From contig CAKJVC010000068.1 in assembly GCA_918026815.1 (NCBI GenBank), forward strand, positions 1,922,001-1,986,000: 64,000 bases of DNA, written 5' to 3'. Each line of letters opens with the position of its first letter. Positions within the stretch are counted from its first letter, which is position 1. The translations under genes and the position numbers were made by a program. The stretch is from Chalara sp. BL73. Taxonomy: Eukaryota; Ascomycota; Leotiomycetes; Helotiales. The notes under the pieces are model-generated. The model made no database searches, was not told where the DNA came from, and saw nothing but the letters and a program-made list of their open reading frames with translations. Positions 44,801 through 55,764 of this stretch are shown piece after piece.

Positions 44801-45538
44801 CGATCTAATGTGTCCCTCACCGAAAATATTGACCCATCTAGGGCCAATGAACAGCACCCGCCGATTCCTTCCCCACCGCCTATTCCAGATCGCTCATCGC
44901 TCAGACCACTTGCTACTAAGCCTTCTCAAACATCATTACGTTCTGTAAATACCATTAGCACTCCCGGCACCGGAAAATCTCTGGCATCAGCTGCCAAAGC
45001 CTCTAGCATGAGCGGAAGGAGTTTGTTACATAAGCGAAATAATTCAGCCACAACGCTGAAAAGCGTGAAAAGTGTCAATGTCGGTACTCCTGCCAAACTG
45101 ACGAAGAAGAACAGAAAAGTTTCTCAGGCATCATTGGTTATACTTCCAGGAAGTGCCGACGGAGAGATCGAATTTCGTCCCAGTAGCTCAAGCAACAAGT
45201 CATTATCAAGATCGATTCCGCGAGCGAGAACTCCAGGAGCAGATTGGAGTACAATTTCTAAGTTAAATACCCCGCATCACAACAGCAGCACAAAATTAGG
45301 CACGTCAGACATGAAGCCTGGCGACGATTATGCAGATGATATTTATGGCACTGATGGTGCAGGCTTGCTGGGACCAGAAACAAATGAACCGTTTATGACT
45401 GGTGCTAACAGCAGTCGAGGAGGGAATATGGCGAGCGCACAGCAAATCGGAAGTAAGCGGATGGTGGAAATGTTCTTGAGCAGTCGGCGTAGAAGGATGG
45501 TGAGCGGAAGTGGAAGTGATGGAAGCGCTTTTATTTGA
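41867..45538 (+). CDS. Large, mostly disordered protein of unknown function (1223 residues)
   Basis: A single exon with no stop for 1223 codons, which cannot be chance. It is Ser/Pro/Gln/Asn-rich throughout and probably intrinsically disordered. Clusters of basic and Ser-rich text recur (RRIRKSKSMFAPLK, SFLFRSKSDKEQASFRK). A basic helix (residues ~315-345, RKISRNMKDKIKKAFSRNK) could bind membrane or nucleic acid. A short acidic segment (SSSDEEVAETAKDAERMLQEI) near residue 905 is predicted helical. The C-terminus is Arg-rich (SSRRRRMVSGSGSDG). Many S/T-P sites suggest phosphorylation. The family appears shared by filamentous ascomycetes, but I do not recognise a function. Polarity or cell-cycle scaffolds often look like this; that is inference only. 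Confidence 0.85.
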   Translation: MLPRNNTTRLGVSRRKSTSSVQSKHEHLDPEVARHHAQAAATLAFNRGQERRSADIGRPGLLRHDTTASQGPQAGYPKDAGQTLRRQQSVRFVGPDGIRYRQSVGSRPSHATLDSKPSSATLRPMAMTTNAPVPAAYRPPSRGSSIGKSSIKRGGQDSYVAATAVFDEYYTRQDDVASTPSSYRRIRKSKSMFAPLKAPRIYYPNSSSEKTETVYSSFETPQPSPLRLRAPKSMSFLRGGREPAQKSNDQAVQLARDRFFHDAEQQRLREQPSFLFRSKSDKEQASFRKSVRSSSMNSAPPKSSDQTHSIKSGKGSGLKDKARKISRNMKDKIKKAFSRNKGTATIPDQQVLATTTHVREYNSDPDIKFEGLIDVPYPDGTALLRVASRPGSLHEATSDPKMETHINSLTSSSYQSDKSRVTSWNNTSAENTINSQTTRNNIGDSQRELQRLSVINENGTHVSAATFHRLKVDHHSAYPTVHRPSKNVAHVPPPPPVGVDSARVYSALMKRLDQNSPRAKLEASRKGSTDSFVAPTYVPQRTDSANSGTPATIRHVPESNDGSRPNSACSNQHQWVRTDSIYSARAEDAFGHTGTHVHQWTQADSLREARMREEDDVFSPKAIPKPNGAGAPKDRTISILSSLTKDSFHTVQESLTLSPQDIARQIEPITQPIIRESRSTFFGGSPSFTIGRTPSPFRRAMATGSYNPQVVKGGQSNPVCNASKQYQQYQLAHIDGGSASQNDVGSGISYSESIYSRTTGRRTPVSSSERVALVVRDENHVLVLKTNSHSLQAPDSTLPLPFQHRRSLQPPPTTPNLGYVAMVDYAVYQPTMPTAVGHQTPSSTGSVEWKKWMSSEVSKLERAKENASPAASYINYALPTIPKPFQVSHTRERTQIVSSSDEEVAETAKDAERMLQEIANQKLSTEQNLVGNRRPSIGQRTNVERNHILGKPPLGLLHQNIPQLAPPGAAILKPILKTRSNVSLTENIDPSRANEQHPPIPSPPPIPDRSSLRPLATKPSQTSLRSVNTISTPGTGKSLASAAKASSMSGRSLLHKRNNSATTLKSVKSVNVGTPAKLTKKNRKVSQASLVILPGSADGEIEFRPSSSSNKSLSRSIPRARTPGADWSTISKLNTPHHNSSTKLGTSDMKPGDDYADDIYGTDGAGLLGPETNEPFMTGANSSRGGNMASAQQIGSKRMVEMFLSSRRRRMVSGSGSDGSAFI

Positions 45539-46539
45539 TGTTTAGTATGGCCAGTCTTATTAATGGCAGAGCAGATAATTATGATTAGATGTGGTAAGTT
45601 GGCAGATGTTTGCTCGTATAATTATCGTGGTGAGGGACAAGTATTGGCATATCCATCCTTGGGACAGGTAATGTTAGCCGACAATGGATCAGGCGAGAAT
45701 CATGACTTGCATATGATTCTTTGTGTGCCGTATGTTTGAATCCGTGATATATCGTATCAGATCAAATAGAACGGCAACAAAAAGACAATTCTAGCATGAG
45801 TGAGAATTACAAACGGATTTTCGAGAAGGTGCCAAGGATTCGCTTATTCAGGGGCTCACTCGGGTCGCTCTTTCGGCCTCGCCACAATCAGAGCATTACA
45901 TCTGGGGCATCAGAACGTTCAAGACGGAAGTTGAGCTTGCGAATTAGAAATTGGACGTATGCTGAATGCCTTGGAAGACCGGCGGGGATTGATGGTTGGG
46001 GCTACGGGTTATGATGTTGTGGTTGGTTTTTTGGCATGGAATTTCCAGCACTGTGTCGGTCATCCTGTTTGGTGGTGTTTGCGGTTGCTCTCATATTGCC
46101 TTGAGGTTTATTTCTCGGTTGGCGGATGGAAACGGCAAGGCCTGCTTGGCGTATGCTTTGCGGTGAGAAAGGCTGGGTTGTTTGAAGAGCAAGAGCCGTA
46201 TTGAGATTCGGCGGCGCCTTTCTAGCCGGGCCGTCAAAGGATATGAGGCTAGAGCTTTCCTAGGCGTTTTGCTTTCAAGGGCAAGCGGGCATCTTTTTGT
46301 TATAAGCTTTTAAGGATCCGCGCGTAGTGAAGGCAGCCTGGGGTGTTTGCGTGTGTTATCCATTTCTATGCATCATCTTGTTTGTCAAGGTGCGGCACAA
46401 AGATACATATCTGGGCCGTGCCCGAGGGCTACTAGGTAATCCGACACCGCCACCTTCCGGAACCTGCTTGTTCATCTATACCTACATTATTCTTTGATTC
46501 ATGCCAATGCATTTGAAGATATCGCTCCGTACATATGCC
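45539..46539. other. Intergenic between convergent genes
   Basis: It holds the 3' flank of the 1223-residue gene and of the next minus-strand gene. Plus frames at 45796-46014 and 45959-46204 have no recognisable content. Confidence 0.5.
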
Positions 46540-48188
46540 TCATGTTTTTCCCTTTCCCTTTCCCCTTCCCCTTCGTGTCTTGTTACCCTTCTTGGGACGA
46601 GGTTCTCCGATGGGGACGTCCTCCGCCAGGCGGTTCTTGTTGGTGGGATCGAGCGCGTACGGCATGATGTTTGTGGGCCCCTTTCGTGGCGGGTTGAGGT
46701 TGGGTAGGCCGGAGACGAACAGAGGGTGTCCAAGGGACGAAGGAACCGGGGCAGCAGCGCTGGGGAAATCGGCAGTAGGAGCAGAAGCGGACTGCTTGGC
46801 TGTGACTGATTGCTTTGTTCGGCCGGCGATGCTACCCTTGAACTTAGCTCTGGTCGTCTTCGTTGCTGTAGCCATGTTAGCCTGTTTCATGATTTTGCCT
46901 GTTTGGGCGGCTGAAAAATATACCTTGGGCTTTTTGAAGCAGAAGCTTTTTGACGAGTTGATGCTTAGAACCAAAGCTAGTACCAGCAAAAGACTGCAGA
47001 GAACGACTTGATCGACCTTTTGCCAGAGCGCTGGCTGTCGCATTTGTATTTCCAGAGTCGACAGAGCCATTCGGTTCATCAGATTCATCAGACTCGTCAG
47101 ACTCATTCGACTCACCAGATCCATTAGATCCATCAAATTCATCATATGTGTCTGCAGCAACCAGATATTCTGCTTCGCCATGTTCAGCAACAACAATGAC
47201 GGGCTCATCTTCGGCGGTATCAACAAACTTGGTGCGGTCGGTGCCTTTCGCGATAATTCCATCAGATGTAGCATCTGCAGCTAGCTTATTGGTAACATCT
47301 TGGTTGCCGGTAACAAACGCTGTTAAAGGTTCGACATCTGTGCTTACAGTCTTGAGCGACGATACTGGAGACTGGGTGGTAGATTGAGCATCCTCTAGAT
47401 CGATACCCACTAACTGTTAGTATTTCAGGTTGGGGAGAAGGTGTAGGTTGATTGCAATCTCATACCTGATGAAAGGTGAGAATTGTTGCTACATTGCTTC
47501 AACTTGAAGATCTCGCTAATAATCCACTGAACATCGCTGCTGCTAACATCATATCGTTCTTGGAAGCTTTCCCTAAATCCTTCCTCAAATTCAGCATCCG
47601 CCGCAACTGGAATTTGCTCAGTCCACTCTTTATGTACTTGTAGAAACACTTCTGTGACAAGAAGAATACGGCGTGATGGCGTCTTTCCAGTAATCCAGTT
47701 GCTGTCTTGATCCTTTTTTGGATGGGGTATGAGTCCCTGAACTTGCGGTTTGGGTCTGTTCTTGCTGGACAGGACCCACCGATCTCTCTTAGGATGGCTT
47801 TCGGCGTAAGTGATCCATCGTTGATTGCTCTGACAGAGGAGATCTTCTGAGGACATCTTCGCGTTGATGCAGGGGATATCTCTGTTTCTCAAATTATTGT
47901 AGGTAACGTTTGCAACCGCAACAAGTAGAAGGTTGAAGAGAGTCGGGGTGGTGCGGAGGATGACAGTTTCTGAAGGTATCTTATTATGCTCCTCCAAAAT
48001 CAGGTCCCCCAGCCTTGCCAGATATTCAATATTCCCAACGCTGAGCACACCGAGCTTGCTAGAAGAGATTTCATAACATTTTCGGAATAAAGTGAATTTC
48101 CAAGAGTAGTGGCTGTCGTTTCCACACCCCCAAGCTCCTCTAATGTGCTAAACTCTAGAATATTGTCCCAATATTCTGATGTATCTGC
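46540..48188 (-). CDS. Hypothetical protein, reading frame interrupted near its 5' end
   Basis: Three exons are well phased: up to 47466, 47409-46984 (intron GTATGAG...GTTAG, 56 bases) and 46910-46540 (intron GTACTAGC...TTTCAG, 73 bases). The first carries an apparent soluble region (YLARLGDLILEEHNK, RWITYAESHPKRDRW). The second has an acidic Ser/Asn tract (GESNESDESDESDEP). The third is basic (RAKFKGSIAGRTKQS) and ends in Gly/Arg/Lys repeats (RRGRGKGKGK). The start is unclear: no ATG precedes the first exon in its frame. Upstream text from 48188 (EYWDNILEFSTLEELGG ... MKSLLASS) reads as the same protein one frame off, and a duplicated TG near 48045 would explain it. So this may be a slightly damaged gene. 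Family not recognised. Confidence 0.55.
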
Positions 48189-49039
48189 CTATTGATGTGC
48201 TTACTAAAGCTGTGATGCTTCATGACGGCTATCTATCTTACGAACGCACAACCTCCTAATCGTAATACCGAGTGCCAACTGTGCCATAATTTGCTGACAG
48301 ATTTTGAAAGTACCATGTGTAGTTGATTGCCATTTGTGGGACAATTTGACTCATCAATCTGTGTTCAAATGACCGTAAAATGAAGTCTGCAACCGCTCAT
48401 GCAGCGCCAGCTATAGTACTAGAAGACCCGGACCTCCCTGCTAGCTGTGCAATAGTTTTTTGATCACTAATAATAAGCTACGAGAGCCTTCTTGGAGCCT
48501 TCTTACCGCGTCTTCAAAACGGCGAATTTAATTAAAGAACATATTGCATCCAAATTCGAACTCAAAGCACAGATTTAACTAGCACTCTCTAATCCTTCCA
48601 AGACCCAAAATGATCAAAAGGAGGCAATACCCAAATAGCTAATAATACCTACATATCCAACTCAATTGGTACTCATGAACAGATCCCAAACTATCAAAGC
48701 TGCCGTGTACCAGATATCCGTACCTTTTATTCAGGAAGGCATCGTGGTCTGTTTTAAAGCTAGAATTTAACTCTATAAGTGGGCTGATCTCTGATCCTGA
48801 CATCCAGTCTCCACTCGCTCTTACCTCCAAATATTCTGAAAACGTATCACCATTTTGCCTAGGTTATCGGCACTGTGGAATGTGTGTACCTTCGTAATGC
48901 GCTTCTTGAATGGTGAAGTATGATGTAAAGTATTATACACTCCACTTCTTGTCTGCGGCCTCACAGCACATGCAAGTAGCTTCTCTGGTGCCTTGGTATT
49001 CATTCCTTTACTGATCTCACCAAGAGATATGACGACAAC
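48189..49039. other. Intergenic region
   Basis: The frame 48821-49081 (minus) is not recognisable, and its outer part falls in the repeat that follows. No gene is supported. Confidence 0.45.
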
Positions 49040-49880
49040 CAAAAAAATTCTGTAAGCCGAACTGCACCCTTCTTTCCCCATTTTCCGTTCCTTTCAGAGA
49101 CACTGCCCAGCCCATCCGAACAAAAAAAAAAAATAAGCAATTAAAAAAAAGGGGGTCCATGGTGGCGAAATTCACCTGCAGGCTGTAGCAGTCTAGCAGG
49201 ATATAAACTCCATGGTTTTACAATAGGAATTGGCCTATTATAATACTTCGATAGTGCCTAGTTTTAAACTCGCCCGCCCAACATAACAGCAACATGCTTC
49301 TACTTCCCCACACCAGTGGTTGTTGTGATTAAATAACTATGTTTTGAAGGCATTGACTGCATTAGACTAAGTTCAGCGGACATTATAGCTAATGAATTCT
49401 AACAACCATTGATGAAGGGCATAAGACCTGCAATCCACTACCAGCCACCACAGTCGACTGTGCATCCGATAGGGAGACCTGCCATGTTTGTAACAGGAGT
49501 TTGCTTAAATAAATATAGATAATATTCGAATAAGGGATGGCTACGCGAAAATAAGCGAGGTCTCTGATTGGCCAGATGGCCGCTAAATATACCCACTTAA
49601 ACTTTGAATATCCACACTACCAAAAAAAGAAGATCACCAATTTGAAAGACTTCAGAAACTGATCTAATTCGTACTCAGTTCATTCCAAGGGGACCACGGG
49701 GCTGCAGCAAATCAAGATAGTGGCAGATAGGGACTCGGTACAGGGGTGACTGCAACGTTACATGCACCTGGGGAATGCATACGGTATGGCTTATATGTTA
49801 AACTATGACTTCTCAAACATGGGTGCTTTTTTGGTCCTTGACTTCGCGCTCCGTTGCCAAAACATGTATACAATTCTATG
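49040..49880 (-). repeat. Diverged inverted repeat, copy A (flanks the regulator gene)
   Basis: Read on the minus strand, this stretch aligns collinearly with copy B at 52810-53600 (plus). Shared exact words in the same order include a 17-mer (49418-49434 vs 53239-53255, attgcaggtcttatgcc), a 15-mer (49310-49324 vs 53342-53356, aacaaccactggtgt) and a 13-mer (49197-49209 vs 53454-53466, agtttatatcctg). Between them similarity is moderate with transitions and small indels. A poly-A/T tract lies at about 49123-49150. No coding frame is conserved between the copies. Outer limits are approximate. Confidence 0.7.
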
Positions 49881-50767
49881 AGAATATATTTTGCCCCGGC
49901 AGCTGAATAGTCCAAAGTGAAGATGGATTGTTGATTCAATCTATAATTAGATTCCAGACCTAATAATATCAGCACTAGTCAACAATGCAAAATGTTGGTA
50001 CTCCTCTGCCGAGCCAGCTCCAAGTTTTGTAAGGTTCAAGATCAAGAATCTGCAAGGTTGTGGAAATAGCATAATATGTGTCGCTTTCAAGTCTGCGATT
50101 ATTTTCTGATCATGTTTGATATATTGAATCTCTTTTCGGCCCCGAATGTGATTGCCAAGTACTGAGAGGCTGTTGGCCAAGAGTTTCTTGAACCGTTTTA
50201 ATAGTTGAAATATAGTAAAGAGCAAGTACTGTGGTCCCCCAAATATCACGTAAAAACCTCTCAGCTCTGAGATCCATGCAGGCATTGCTCGTGATGGCGA
50301 TGGGTGGTCAAAGCTTCTCAGCAGCGTAAGATCTAACCTTGACCTGATAGTAAGCTGTAGTTTCGTCGGAAGTGTCTTCTTCCCTGGAAAGCACCCTACG
50401 CTCATGCCTTCGAAGCTGCGTCAAAGGATTAGAACGCCGACAGTCGCATTCAAGCAGAGTCGGCCCAAGTCCGTGACTACGGATTTTGATGTCCTATCGC
50501 TGTGCTCAAAATAAGCATTTTCTTACGTAATCAAGAACTGTAAGTTCACAAATACCAGCAAAAATGTCAAATCTCACTTCTAAGATTCTTACGGATAACC
50601 ACGAAACAGCTCATTAATAATGTATCGACCTCGAAGCCATTCAATTGCAACTCATTAATAAATTTGGTTCCTCTGGTAGGGAGTTGTAAACTGAATGTGG
50701 ACTTATCCTACCATCTCAAATCTCATGATCACGTTCTTCCTCGATCTCACCACATCGCCATTGCGTC
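49881..50767. other. Upstream region of the Zn2Cys6 gene
   Basis: A minus-strand frame of 152 codons (49947-50405) is the only long one. It has no recognisable domain and I do not call it a gene, though a decayed gene is possible. The last 200 bases are the promoter of the regulator. Confidence 0.45.
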
Positions 50768-52654
50768 ATGCCCGAAGATGAATCCTTGGAGCTCAGAACG
50801 AAGCCAAGGGTGTCTGCCCCCAAGTCTCGTAATGGATGTTTGACCTGCAAGTAGGTTCTATCGCCCGAACCTAGGAATCTGAGGAAGCATCAGCTAAATT
50901 GGGGTAGGGCGCGGCGCGTCAAGTGCGACGAGAATCATCCAACTTGCCATGCATGCGTGAAGTCACGCCGTCGCTGTGAGTGGAAAGCTCCAAAAGATCA
51001 ACCAAAGAAGGCGCGGCAGATTCTCCCCCAAAATGGACTGTCACTGAATAACGTTCGGCCGACACAGATTCTTCCATTCATTGATCAGAGAGAGGCTTAC
51101 TACTTCTGGGCGTATCAAGATGAGGCCGCCGTTGAGCTGGCTGGCACCGTCAAATCTTCGCCATGGACATATACTATGCTCCAGGCAGCTCGAGCGGAGC
51201 CATTCGTGCTTCGCTCACTGGTTGCGATAGGTGCTCTGAACAAGTGTCTCAAAGTAGGACATGCAGCTGAGACTGGACCATCCGCGCTGTGTCTCACAAA
51301 CCAAGAGCTTTCAGATCAGCACCGGAAATTTGCTTTAGCGGCCTATGACCAAGCGATTGTTGGCATGAAGAATATCACGTTGGAGCAACAGAGCACCATC
51401 TCCCCGCTCCGGAAGGCACTGTTAGCTTGCTTGTTAGTCTGGACAATTGAGTTCTTCTTGAGGTCACCCAATAATGCATATTACCAATGGCAATCAGGGT
51501 ATAAACTTCTTCGAACTCTTTACAACCATGAAAAAAGCGAGTCTATATCAGGGATCTCCTCGCCTGACCCAAACACAGTGGATGAAGAGATCTTTCACGA
51601 ATTTTCAAGACTAGATTGGCGCGGCGCAATTTTGTGGGGAGAAAGAAAGAATGCCTGTCATAATTATAGGCGGCTTGATGGTCAAATTGCTATTCGGGAC
51701 ATGCCCGTTCGCTTTAGCGATCTAAACGAAGCAAGAGTATACCATGAGTTGCTCATGAGGCGAACATATAATCTGATCGGTGAAGCATTTGCAGCGATCA
51801 TGGCTGCCAAGGAGGATGAAAGGCATCTCATGATTGTAGACACTCCTGGAGAACTTCTTGATCCTTGTCATATTCCGACCAGTCTATTGGCTGATAGAGA
51901 TGCGTACCTTGACGATCTCAGACGTTGGAACAAAGCTTTTCAACCTGTATTTCCCAGATGGGTTGCATCCAAAGACACGGCCTTATCGCTTGGAGCAATG
52001 ATGCTGCGCTGTCACTCGCTAAGTGCAGAAATAGCACTTGCAGGTGCCTTCTTCACGGAGGAGTGCATGTTTGACCGTTCCTTACCAGAGATGAAAGAAA
52101 TAGTAGATTTGGCAGGTCGGATTGAACAGAAGAGGTTACTACGTAATCCGAACGGCCTTCCAGTATTGAATTTTGAATTGGATTTGGAGCTTCCGCTGCA
52201 TGATGTTGCGATATTTTGTAGAGAGAAGGAGGTCAGATATGAGGCACTATCTCTATTACGTTCTCAGGCGTGTCTCGATACGTCAGGCCATCGATCCAGA
52301 GTGTACACTCGAGCTTCCTATCTTGTCTCTCTGGAAGAGAAAGAAAGGGATAAGGATGGGTATATCCCGGAGAAGGCACGCTATAGGAGAGTATGGGTTC
52401 TAAATCATTATGCTGATATGGAAAGACATCTTACACTGCTGTATGTGCGAAGATTGGGATATCCTATAGGTATAGGGTACCCGGCAAAAAGGGAATATAC
52501 GTGGAGGACATTCAGCCTCTCGGAGGCGGAATCAATGACTTTTAATGACAACCCAGGTCAGCAGTTATGGCCAGTAAGTATCACCAAACCGATGGCGCTA
52601 CGGTGGAAGGAAATACATACGGAGCTGCTGGCTGCCAGGCCGCTGGCATGGTGA
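50768..52654 (+). CDS. Zn(II)2Cys6 transcription factor with fungal-specific regulatory domain
   Basis: Two exons, 50768-50850 and 50908-52654 (donor GTAGGT, acceptor GGGTAG, phase 2), giving 609 residues. The intron interrupts the zinc cluster. After splicing it reads CLTCKARRVKCDENHPTCHA, then CVKSRRRCEW, with the canonical C-x2-C-x6-C-x6-C-x2-C-x6-C spacing, then a basic linker. The rest matches the fungal_trans_2 (DUF3468) regulatory domain: FIDQREAYYFWAYQDEAAVEL, AEPFVLRSLVAIGAL, HRKFALAAYDQAIVGM and RKALLACLLVWTIEFF. Such proteins bind CGG-type sites as dimers. Its targets are unknown; no biosynthetic cluster is near. It lies between two inverted copies of a repeat. Confidence 0.93.
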
Positions 52655-52809
52655 ATGATAACGTGCGGAAAGATATCGCTTTGACGCACCACCCAATGAA
52701 TGGAAAACTTTAAATTTTATGCAATGCCTTGTGATTACAAAACGTGGGGGACTGCCGACGGATTAGTATAAATCATGCGGTCAGCTTCACGTCATGGCTT
52801 ACATCCCTC

Positions 52810-53600
52810 CATCTCCTAGCTGCTTTTCTGGTAACGAGGCAAGTGATATTTGGAAGCTTCGGCATATGCTTCAGATTTAATGTATAAATCTTGGATATGC
52901 ATACATTCTCCACACCGTGCTAATGTTACATCCACGCCCATGCCCCGTAGCTATCCGATATTATACTAATTAGCTGTGACTCTCGAGTTATCCTGAATGA
53001 ACTGAATAGGGAAATTGATCAGTTTTCTCAAAGTGCTTTCAATTGGTGAATTTTTGCTAATTTTTTTTTTAATTTTTTTTGCGGCGTAGATATTCGAGGC
53101 TAAGTGGATGTGTCCTTTGCCGGGCTTCTCCTTTCCTTAACCTGTGCATATATATATATATTTGTTTAAGCAAACCCCTGCTTCAAATGTGGCAGAAAAC
53201 ATGATTGGATGCATAGTCCACTGTGGTGCCTTTGGTGTATTGCAGGTCTTATGCCTCCTAATCGCCAGTGACTGCGAAAATTCACGGCTATAATGCCAGC
53301 AGAACGTATTCTTAATGCCTCAACGATAGCTGTTCAATTCTAACAACCACTGGTGTTTGGGAAAGTAGAAGCATATTGCTGTCACGTCGCTGTGGGCGAG
53401 TTCAGAACTAGCAATACTAAGTTAAGTTACGTTCCTACTATATATCCCTGTGAAGTTTATATCCTGTTGGACTGGTCCAGCCTGCAGGGGGCTTTTGCCG
53501 TTTTGTTTTGTTTTGTTTTGATCTTTTCTTTATTTCGTTTTCCTTCCTCTTCTGAGAGGGAAGGTGGAGTTTGGTGCGAGGCTTATCGAACATGAGATTC
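52810..53600 (+). repeat. Diverged inverted repeat, copy B (flanks the regulator gene)
   Basis: Plus-strand partner of copy A; it starts roughly 150 bases after the regulator stop codon. Matching order in both copies: a gaatgaactga block, the caattggtga word, tttaagcaaac, attgcaggtcttatgcc, aacaaccactggtgt and agtttatatcctg. It also contains an AT microsatellite (about 53149-53161) and a (TTTTG)n run (about 53500-53520). Limits are approximate because similarity fades at both ends. Confidence 0.7.
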
Positions 53601-55764
53601 TAGAGTGGTTCATTTGGGACAAGATCAACCAACAACAACATAATAATAATGCTTCGATGACAATCTCACCCACCTGACTCATCCCTGTGGCGTTTTGGAG
53701 GCCACGTAGTGAAATAGCACGAAATTAATATTATTTATGGTCAGGTTGCCACTTTTAGAGAACTTACGATCCTCCATGCACTTGATAAAAGCTTTACTTT
53801 CTAGAAATCCGAGGCCAGATGCTGATTGCTGATAAAATGCCAGAAGATCTCGAGTCTGGCGCGCCACATTGTGTCGACCTCAAGATTCGAGTACATACGA
53901 CTGACTACTTTTACCTCGGGAAATCCTAGGTGACTTAGATGCACGCGGAAACAGCATGGCAATGCCCTAGTTTGTTTTTCTGCTTCTGGCATCTCAGCTT
54001 TCCAGCTGTTTTCGATCAGTTTCCTCGACAGAATCCAATTGAGAAAAGTCTGTTGAGAAAACTTCGCACAATTTCTGTCTCTGCGGTATCTAAAAGAGCC
54101 TAAATGTGTAATCGCAGTGACGACGCCTAATACCACCTCTAATGCAAGTACCAGTACCCTGGTTTGCCATACCAGCCTCCTCGCTCCATGCCGCTGCTCT
54201 TTACCTACCTCTCACATCCCACTGACGCCTCCTCTTCCGACCTAGTTTCTCTCCAACCAGTTCTCAAGCCTTAATCAATACAACGGAGACCATATTGGGC
54301 TCTCTTCCGCCTCTCCCTCCTCCACCAAAAACCATGCGCGACAGGAGGCGGCAATTCCTAACCTGCCTTCGCAAGCCTTCTGTCTTTGACATTCGCGGTT
54401 TCAGGGCCCTCCCTCACTACTGACATGATTACTGTTCTTTGTCGTCAGCATTGCCTTTTTGCTACTCAAACTTTCAAAATATGAGGAAAGTAAGAGTGGA
54501 GAGAAGGGCAGAGAGAGGGGGAACAAAAGGCTGCACGATCAGCAGTCTCCACAGAACTGGCGGTTTCCTGTGCTGCCGGAGGAGTCTGAGTGTGCGACGA
54601 CCTTGGGGTTTCCGGTGATATCCACCGCTAGAAATTAGTACCGCCTTATGCGGTGACAATGAATAAGATCGAGAACGTATCTTTCCTTCTAGGAATGACC
54701 CTGTTTAGCGAGAATCTGTATTCCTGGTCAACAGAGTTCTTTCGATTATTACATATCCCGATTGATGCGATAGATATGATTCCTATCATTCGGCTTCTTT
54801 TATCAAGGTCCTCGAGGCAAGGTCAGAGGGAAAGGAGTAAAGGCTGGAGAGGACATACAAATTCCCACTACCAGCCCTATAATTCAGGCAGTGGCACAAG
54901 CCGTACACCTCCGGCCACTTCTTATATCTGATCTCCGCCTCGCTCCTCCCACAATTACGTCTTTCCCCCTTTTGTCATCTTGTTTCGTTCTCAACCAGAA
55001 ATAAAGGAATTCCAGATATCTCTGTAAATTTACGGAGGAGAGAGAGGATGGCAAATGTGATAGCAAAATGAGATGAAGTCCAAGTGCGAAATATATGGAT
55101 ATACCCCCAAGAAGAGGGACTGAGAGGAGTTCCATGATGTATAGAAACATATCATCGGAAGATTACTTGAGTAGGCTATCGGCGCGGTGGATCTATGACG
55201 ATAATTTGCACGATTCCCGCTGCCGAGCCGAGGGCTAGCCGATCCCAAGCATATCGCTCAAAGCAGCAAATGTTCATTCGGTTGCTCGTCAGGCGAGCAG
55301 AGTCAACATCCTCAAAGCCCTATCAACTGGCTTGCGTCATGGGCATACACTGGAATTTGTATTGCGAGGATTAAGACAAAATTTGCCACTTCGAATGTGG
55401 TAGAATGCAGGCATCAAAGTTTGACAACGAAACGAATTGGAAGGGGAGTAGGGCTGAAGGGGGTCTTCACGATAGGTATATATCATCCATCTACTATAAA
55501 TAATAAACCACGCATGTCACTTGACATCTTATGTCTACTCATAACGCTAACGGACATCATGGCATGCTACCATCCTCGCCACTCTTCAGATACCTCAACT
55601 TTCCGTGGAGAAAATTGAGATCGTAACGTTTGGTGGTCCGCTTTATCCATCCATCAGTCATCTCTTTAGGCCGTTAATTTAAAAAACAAGGGGGTGTGCC
55701 AACGCCTCAGATATGCAACGCACGCTCGATTCTGTCTTCCCCTATATCATTATCCTGAATCATT
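53601..55764. other. Gene-poor region, 2.2 kb
   Basis: Short frames on both strands (for example 53801-54136 minus, 54653-54931 plus, 55397-55618 plus) show no recognisable protein. No RNA gene was found. The right end is the importin gene 3' flank. Confidence 0.5.

Noticed and set aside
46880..46915. A 25-base intron (gtatat...aacag) in the gene at 46.5-48.2 kb
   Set aside because: It is too short for the spliceosome; a 73-base intron (46911-46983) with good ends restores the same frame.
49123..49152. Poly-A tract suspected as a retroposed poly(A) tail
   Set aside because: No target duplication or LINE/SINE-like body was found next to it.
49947..50405. 152-codon minus-strand frame between the repeat and the regulator
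   Set aside because: No recognisable domain and no match to the regulator or other genes in the window; it may be chance or a decayed gene.
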